Both the position numbers and the translations under genes were made by a program. This document shows, in pieces, positions 38,701 through 43,721 of a stretch of DNA of 43,721 nucleotides. Every line of letters starts with the position of its first letter. Position 1 is the first letter of the stretch. The notes under the pieces are model-generated. The model saw only the letters and a list, made by a program, of their open reading frames with translations. It had not been told where the DNA came from and searched no databases. The stretch is taken from assembly GCA_001567115.1 (NCBI GenBank), contig LMZT01000046.1, positions 1-43,721 of the forward strand. The letters are read 5' to 3'. Source of the stretch: Candidatus Hinthialibacteria bacterium OLB16 (lineage in GTDB: Bacteria; Hinthialibacterota; Hinthialibacteria; OLB16).

Positions 38701-41472
38701 GCTATGCATGAATGATATCCAGGTCTTGAAAGAAATTCTGATGTATAACCTGTATGGGGATCCAATGCGCGGTGGCAGCGTCAAAGCGGATAAGGATGCG
38801 ACAGACAAAGATGTATATGACACACCGACAGAAAAAATATTTATCACTGTGCCCATGTATCAGGTTGATTCGGGCCTGGATGGGCTTGATCATCCCACTA
38901 TACCGGATTCCGAGCATGGAGACCTGCTCCTTTCGCTCAATGAGCCAATCGTCCCAATCTACCGTTGGAAGGCCAGCTTTGCGCCGGGAGTGCGGGTCAA
39001 CAAGATAGAAATGAGTTCCCGGACGGGATTGACCCAGACTGCCGGGCTGACTCTCCCGCTGGCATGGGGGAATGAGAAGCGTTCACCCGGGCCGGGAGAT
39101 GTTCCCTCCCCGGGTTTCTTCCCGACTGATGACTTCCACTGGACCTCGATTGAAAGGCCGGATGGCGGCATCGATGTCGTCCTGACTGTCCATCCATTCT
39201 TCCATAACTCTCAAACCCTCGAATCGAATTTCTACTCGAACTATGCCTTCCAGATGGACTGGTCCACATCGAAAATATCCATCGATAAAATCGATATGAA
39301 GTTTGACTCGGCGCCCGTGGGGAGTAAACAGGTTTTCACTGTGGCAATCCTCAATGGAGAAACGACAAACCAGAATGTGGATGTCTTCCTGGAAATCAGC
39401 AACATCGGAACCGGTGATTCCGCTGGAACGATATCCAAGAGCGGAATTAACCTGGCTGCGTCAAACACGCAAAGTGTTGTATTTACCTGGAATACTGTCG
39501 GCCACACTCCAGGTGGGTATATGGCCAAAGTCCGGGTTGCTGACCATAACTCCGGGGATGAACGGGATGTTGCCTACTCTCCCTTCCACCTGGGAGTCTA
39601 TGATCTGAAGTCCAAGAGCTTCTACATGAATCCGAAAACAAGCGGATTCGTGGATGTCAATGAAAAAGTCCCACTCTCTATGACTGTCGAGAACAGCGGC
39701 GACATTCCCAACAGTGTGACGGCATTCCTGCAGATCAAAAACACTGATACCGCTGAAATCATCGATGAGTTTACCTTTTCCAATCCGAATGTGGCGGTCA
39801 ATGGCAACCTGATCTGCAACCAGCTGTGGGATTCAACCGGTCTTGAGCCTGGCAATTACCAGTATATCGGATGGGCGGAGCATCGTGGAGGGACACTGGG
39901 GCCATTCTCGATACCCTTCGAGCGTGTCCGCCGAATGCGCACCGGATGGTCGATGCCATCGGATACTTACCGCCGCGGTGACAAGATCATGGCTGTCGCA
40001 AACCTGTTTGACGACCAGGGCCACCTGGTCGGCCCGGGAAACGCTGCTGCACTGTCCATCCTGAAACCGAACTGGGCCTTCTTTTCACAACCTCTCATCC
40101 CTCACGCGAATTCACCTTACTACTCCACCTCATTCATCATCAATGCACAAGAGCTTCAGGGGGCTTATGCACTCGTTTCGGCAGTTACAAAAACGGGGTA
40201 TCAGACATCACTCGGAGGCCGCTGGTTTGTTGTCGATGATCAAGCTTTCGGAATGACTGCGACTCCCCCAGTCGCAATTGCGGATGGAGCCTCCATCATC
40301 CAGGTCCAGAGTGAAGTCGTGAATGAGGGCGGAAACCCGATACCTAACGGGACGCAGATGACCTGCACACCATGGACGGGAACAGTCATCTCTCCTGATG
40401 TAAATCCAATCCTCCCGGGAATTCAGGTGGCCTCTTCCGGGGGAAGGTTCACCATTGACTGGAAGGCTCCAACCGCCCCTTCTCCGGATGCCTTTCTCTA
40501 TGGCACCCTGGGAGACACACGTCCGAAGTCCGGTGTCACGGCACGGTTCAAAGGGATTGATTTCAACAATAACAGACATGCGGATGTCATGGACATCCTG
40601 TTTGTCCAGGACGGGAACCAGCAGGTCTTTGGATCACCGGCTTACGATATCCGAAAAGACCTGAACGAGAACGAGATCATCGATCTGGCCGATAGAAACC
40701 AGGTGCTTGCACGCTGGGGAATGCAGCTGGGTGGAACTCCAGCAGGTGTGACAGCCACAGCACCGGTTAAAGACAACGGGATCATCCTTCGCCTGGTTCC
40801 CGGATATGCCAACATGGCACCCGGGAGCAATCTGACAGTTGATATTGTCGCTGAAAATGTCAGCGACTTCGGCGGATATGAGTTTGTTTCTGCACTGAAT
40901 GGCACCGCCTGCAGCTTCCAGCTCCGCCACAGGTGACCACCATTCTTGAATCTACCGGAAACAGCCAGACAGTGCTCGGGCCAGACACTTACATGACTGG
41001 CTTCCGCAATGGAGTTTTCGCCACAGGCTCCAATCCCGGACCTGATGGCACTCGAACACTGGCCACAGTTACACTTCATGCCGATCATTACGGGACTTCC
41101 AGCCTGATCTTGTCCTCGATTGTCCTGTCAACCATGAATGGCGAAGAAATTCCTCTGATGCAGGCCTCGGAGGGTGTTTATGTTGTCGAGGACGCCACAC
41201 CGATCCCAACTCCAACTCCGACTCACACTCAACTCGTAACAGCGACACCCACCCGATCGTCCACACCCACCCCCTCTCCGACTGGGCAGCCGGTCGAGGG
41301 CGATACCAATGGAGATGGACAGGTGAACATGAACGATGTGTTTTACTTCAGCCAGTACTGGCGCACCCCCTCGAGTGAAGCGGATCCATCCTGCAATCCG
41401 GAAACGGATCCGATTATTGACCAGAAGGATCTGTTGATCCTTATGAAGAACTGGAGCTGGGAAACAAAGTAA
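35789..41472 (+). CDS. Secreted C25 (gingipain-family) cysteine peptidase with dockerin- and cohesin-like modules (one frameshift)
   Basis: A giant exported protease, 1894 aa once repaired. Signal peptide: EYLIILFAAFSMMC...SHA. N-terminal beta domains follow, then an FN3-like domain (about 428-515) and a CARDB-like domain (about 524-640). The C25 domain spans about 668-990, with catalytic His869 in YYRNHGSVDGW and Cys900 in YSNACLTG, matching the gingipain His-Gly and Ala-Cys sites. Several Ig-like domains follow. A dockerin-like EF-hand pair (from 1591: DFNNNRHADVMD, then DLNENEIIDLADRNQV) precedes a cohesin-like domain (from about 1665), a Pro/Thr linker and a second dockerin-like pair (GDTNGDGQVNMNDV, then IIDQKDLLILMKNW). 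As sequenced the frame ends at 40936. One base added near 40915-40920 continues into APPQVTTILESTG and ends at 41472. GAGGAGG precedes the start. Confidence 0.9.
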
Positions 41473-41488
41473 GAATGATCCGGCCATG

Positions 41489-41521
41489 AAAAGGGGAGCA
41501 CTCCGCCTCCGCTCCCCTTTT
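41489..41521. terminator. Bidirectional intrinsic terminator
   Basis: AAAAGGGGAGC, an 11-nt loop, GCTCCCCTTTT: a perfect 11-bp inverted repeat with A4 on one side and T4 on the other. It therefore reads as an intrinsic terminator on both strands. It sits between the C25 gene (stop at 41472) and the convergent GH99-like gene, whose stop codon (41520-41522) overlaps its edge. Confidence 0.85.
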
Positions 41522-43721
41522 ACCTGCCGGCAGGCAGCATCTCTCTGGCCTTTCCTGCAAGCGCCTGAAAATGGCGGTCAATTTCTTGAGCTGTCAAGGC
41601 TCGATCATACAACCGGACCTCATCCAGAAGTCCGGTGAAGAAGGCCGGATGATCTATGTCATAGGATCCGAGGCAGAGATGAAAGGCATTCGGATTGGGA
41701 GCTCCCGGGCGTGAGAGGCTCCCTCTCTCGACTCCATCGACATAGATCCGCTGCATGTTTCCATCGAAAGTTCCCGCCAGATGGACCCATTGGCCGGCAG
41801 GGAGATCCCTGTCGGCTTTGAGGTGATGGCTCCAGTCGGTCAATGGCACTTCGAAACAGGGTTTGCCCTGAAGGATTCCAAGCCGGTAGCCTGTGGCTGT
41901 CCCTCCGGCGAAAACCCGGTTGACCAGCCAATGGTTGTCCTGGCCAGGCAGGTCTGTGTACACCCAGCACATCACGGTCAGCGCAGCGGCAGGTGAAAGC
42001 CTCCTTGCAGGAATCACCTCCACACATCCCCCGCGGCAATCCAGGGCCAGGCCATCCAGCCCTTGAACCCGGCTGGCCTGATGGACGATTCCGCCGAGAC
42101 GGTTCCCAGAGCAGTCCCAGGCATAAGGGGATCCCTGTTCTTCATCAAAAGCCCACCAGCCGATCAACCCCTGCTCCGGTGCGCCTGGCTTCAGCTTTTT
42201 AACCGCCACCTGGGGCCGAATTTCTTTCTGTTGAGCCGAATGCTTCTGATAGGCCCCGTCATAAGGCCCCAGCCCGATATCTTCCGGCAGAAGATCGATA
42301 TGCGGCTCCGGGGCATCGGAGAAAACTTCGCGCACCGCATCGAGGTATCCGAAGCCATATTCCCGGTAAGGCGCGATATAGTGCCCCTCCCCCCATTCAT
42401 TCCAGTTATCCAGGAGCAGCAGCCGGCTCCCGAGTTCATTTCCGGGGAAGGTCGTGATGATCTGTTTCGCCTGCTGCAAAAGAGTTTTGAAATCTGCGGG
42501 TGGTATTTTCCAGATCGTGCCTTCATCCGCCCAGCCGCTCCAGGCCTGCGACACAGTGACTACCTGCGGCAGAATCCCCAGGGCTTGTGTCTTGCGGATG
42601 GAGTCCAGCTGGGCCGATATGGCCTGAGCGGGAGTGGGATTATCCGGGACATGCCAGCAGTACGCGAAGGAGTAATCCAACCCCAGATCTTTCATGTGCT
42701 GCAGATGCTTTGGATCCAGTCCACGATACTCCCCCAGCAGGTAAAGGCCATCGAATCCTGCTTCCCGGCAAGCCTGGCGCATTTTCTCGAAAGCCGCTCG
42801 CACCTGTTCAACTCCCCCGAGATCCTCCACGAGGAATTCCGGACGGTAAACGAACAGCAGCGGTTTATTATCGATCTTCAGATAACTGGGGTGCCTGAAG
42901 TAATTTTCCATCCAGAACGGCAGCAGGTTGTCCATGAGATCTTTTTCATCCGAAACGCCAGAGGTCCCACGCGACTGGTTTTCCCACATGATGGTGAACT
43001 TCATCCGGTCCACAAAACGCGATTTGAGGAACGCCTCATGAATGGCGCTGCCGAAGTTCATTTTAACTGGTTCTCCCTGGCTGGCGCGGTACCAGCAATA
43101 GATGAAGAACGAGACGCCATGTTCGACAGCCCATTTGGTCTCCCAATCGGCGACCTCCGGATTTTCCTGTCCATAAAAACCAAGTGCGGGGGTCCGCTCC
43201 GGATGCTTGAGGATCTGGGTCCACATGGAGAAACGGTCCGACTCCCACAGAGGGCAGTTGTGGGCACCGACCAGGATGTCGGTTTTCACCGGCTGAGGAT
43301 CGGGAATAAAATCCAGCTGCCTCTTCTCGAGTGGAGCAAGAAAATCAATGGAGAGATTTGCCTCTGTGAGGCGGCACGCTTTCGAGGTCAATTCGAGTTT
43401 AAAGGCAGCAGGCCCTTGATGATCCGATTGAACCTGCCAGTTAATCTCGCGCTCTTCGGATGGTTCCAGAACGACAGCCTGTCTGAGAGAACCTGCCAGC
43501 AGAGCCACCCCATCCGGAATAATGAACCGGATCTCCACTTCAACCGGATCGATGGCTTCATTGAGAAGAATCGCTACCATCCCGGCGGGGCGTTGGGCGC
43601 GATTCATTGGCTTTTGCGGATCAAAGGACAGGATGCGGATACTGTCATTCGGATCTCCAGAAACCTGGTATTCCGCAACCAGATAACCTGATGAAAATAT
43701 GGCGAACAGGGAACACAGTTT
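41520..43721 (-). CDS. GH99-like (WbsX-type) glycosidase with C-terminal LamG domain, 5' end outside window
   Basis: A partial gene: the frame is open to the right edge, giving at least 734 codons. An internal ATG lies at 43607, but the coding sequence continues upstream with KLCSLFAIFSSGYLVAEYQV, which looks like the end of a signal peptide, so little is missing. An N-terminal beta-sandwich is followed by a GH99-like / glycosyltransferase WbsX-type TIM barrel. Its marks are ILVGAHNCPLWE, ALGFYGQENPEVADWETKWA, FFIYCWYR, MWENQSRG, KPLLFVYRPEFL and the characteristic LLLDNWNEWGEGHYIAPYRE. A Laminin-G/concanavalin-like domain ends the protein: GLIGWWAFDEEQGSPYAWDC, then WVHLAGTFDGNMQRIYVDG and FFTGLLDEVRLYDRALT. 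It probably cleaves an extracellular polysaccharide, perhaps mannose-containing; the substrate is not visible. Confidence 0.87.
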   Translation of the reverse strand, partial: KLCSLFAIFSSGYLVAEYQVSGDPNDSIRILSFDPQKPMNRAQRPAGMVAILLNEAIDPVEVEIRFIIPDGVALLAGSLRQAVVLEPSEEREINWQVQSDHQGPAAFKLELTSKACRLTEANLSIDFLAPLEKRQLDFIPDPQPVKTDILVGAHNCPLWESDRFSMWTQILKHPERTPALGFYGQENPEVADWETKWAVEHGVSFFIYCWYRASQGEPVKMNFGSAIHEAFLKSRFVDRMKFTIMWENQSRGTSGVSDEKDLMDNLLPFWMENYFRHPSYLKIDNKPLLFVYRPEFLVEDLGGVEQVRAAFEKMRQACREAGFDGLYLLGEYRGLDPKHLQHMKDLGLDYSFAYCWHVPDNPTPAQAISAQLDSIRKTQALGILPQVVTVSQAWSGWADEGTIWKIPPADFKTLLQQAKQIITTFPGNELGSRLLLLDNWNEWGEGHYIAPYREYGFGYLDAVREVFSDAPEPHIDLLPEDIGLGPYDGAYQKHSAQQKEIRPQVAVKKLKPGAPEQGLIGWWAFDEEQGSPYAWDCSGNRLGGIVHQASRVQGLDGLALDCRGGCVEVIPARRLSPAAALTVMCWVYTDLPGQDNHWLVNRVFAGGTATGYRLGILQGKPCFEVPLTDWSHHLKADRDLPAGQWVHLAGTFDGNMQRIYVDGVERGSLSRPGAPNPNAFHLCLGSYDIDHPAFFTGLLDEVRLYDRALTAQEIDRHFQALAGKAREMLPAGR

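Noticed and set aside
41197-41292. Short tandem repeat in DNA, possibly a CRISPR-like or minisatellite array
   Set aside because: It is the Pro/Thr codon repeat of an interdomain linker; units are 6 nt and in frame. The Gly/Arg repeats at 32634-32720 are likewise coding.
42063-43691. A 542-codon plus-strand open frame opposite the GH99-like gene
   Set aside because: The minus strand carries clear GH99-like and LamG signatures through the same interval, and the plus-strand translation shows no domain.

Overview
The window is about 43.7 kb from a Gram-negative bacterium. It has a Tat-exported sulfatase, an RND/membrane-fusion efflux pair, many signal peptides and the futalosine-pathway menaquinone gene mqnD. 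I cannot place it in a phylum with certainty. Three things point to an uncultured lineage near the PVC group or a candidate phylum such as Sumerlaeota or Hydrogenedentota (inference only): the very long RpoB (1623 aa) and RpoC (1811 aa), a sulfatase plus GH99-like/LamG repertoire, and a C25 peptidase with dockerin- and cohesin-like modules. I saw no tRNA, rRNA, CRISPR array, insertion sequence or phage gene. Bases 1-47, downstream of rpoC, hold no gene I can see.

Layout. (1) 48-19707 is one co-directional minus-strand block. In transcription order it reads pectate-lyase-like protein, mqnD, rph, tyrS, dedA-family gene, a phytol/polyprenol-kinase + DUF92 fusion, wecB, sulfatase, then a dedicated promoter and rpoB-rpoC. 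rpoBC is not preceded by rplJ-rplL. (2) A plus-strand UvrD/Rep helicase (19847-21817) is divergent from that block and probably almost leaderless. It ends in two hairpins facing a convergent gene. (3) 21961-35260 is a second minus-strand block: a three-gene exported cluster (repeat-rich Tyr/His/Gly protein, unknown periplasmic protein, DUF900 hydrolase), then acrA/acrB-type efflux genes, then a large single-pass protein with a sialidase-like/Ig-like exterior and cytoplasmic TPRs. (4) A plus-strand C25 (gingipain-family) peptidase of about 1890 aa (35789-41472) meets a convergent GH99-like/LamG gene that runs off the right edge. A perfect bidirectional terminator lies between them.

The strongest cross-cutting observation is that six genes (wecB, the kinase-DUF92 fusion, mqnD, the RND pump, the repeat-rich exported protein and the C25 peptidase) are interrupted by seven apparent frameshifts. 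Every one is repaired by adding one base, several of them in a homopolymer, and every repaired gene has the right total length. This looks more like systematic deletion error in the assembly than seven real inactivations. I annotate each as one gene and give the break position.

Functionally, the first block mixes housekeeping (transcription, RNase PH, tyrosyl-tRNA synthetase) with quinone/isoprenoid genes (mqnD; an isoprenoid-alcohol kinase pair) and envelope sugar chemistry (wecB, DedA). The second block and the right end are dominated by secreted and envelope proteins for polysaccharide and protein breakdown, efflux and perhaps surface sensing.
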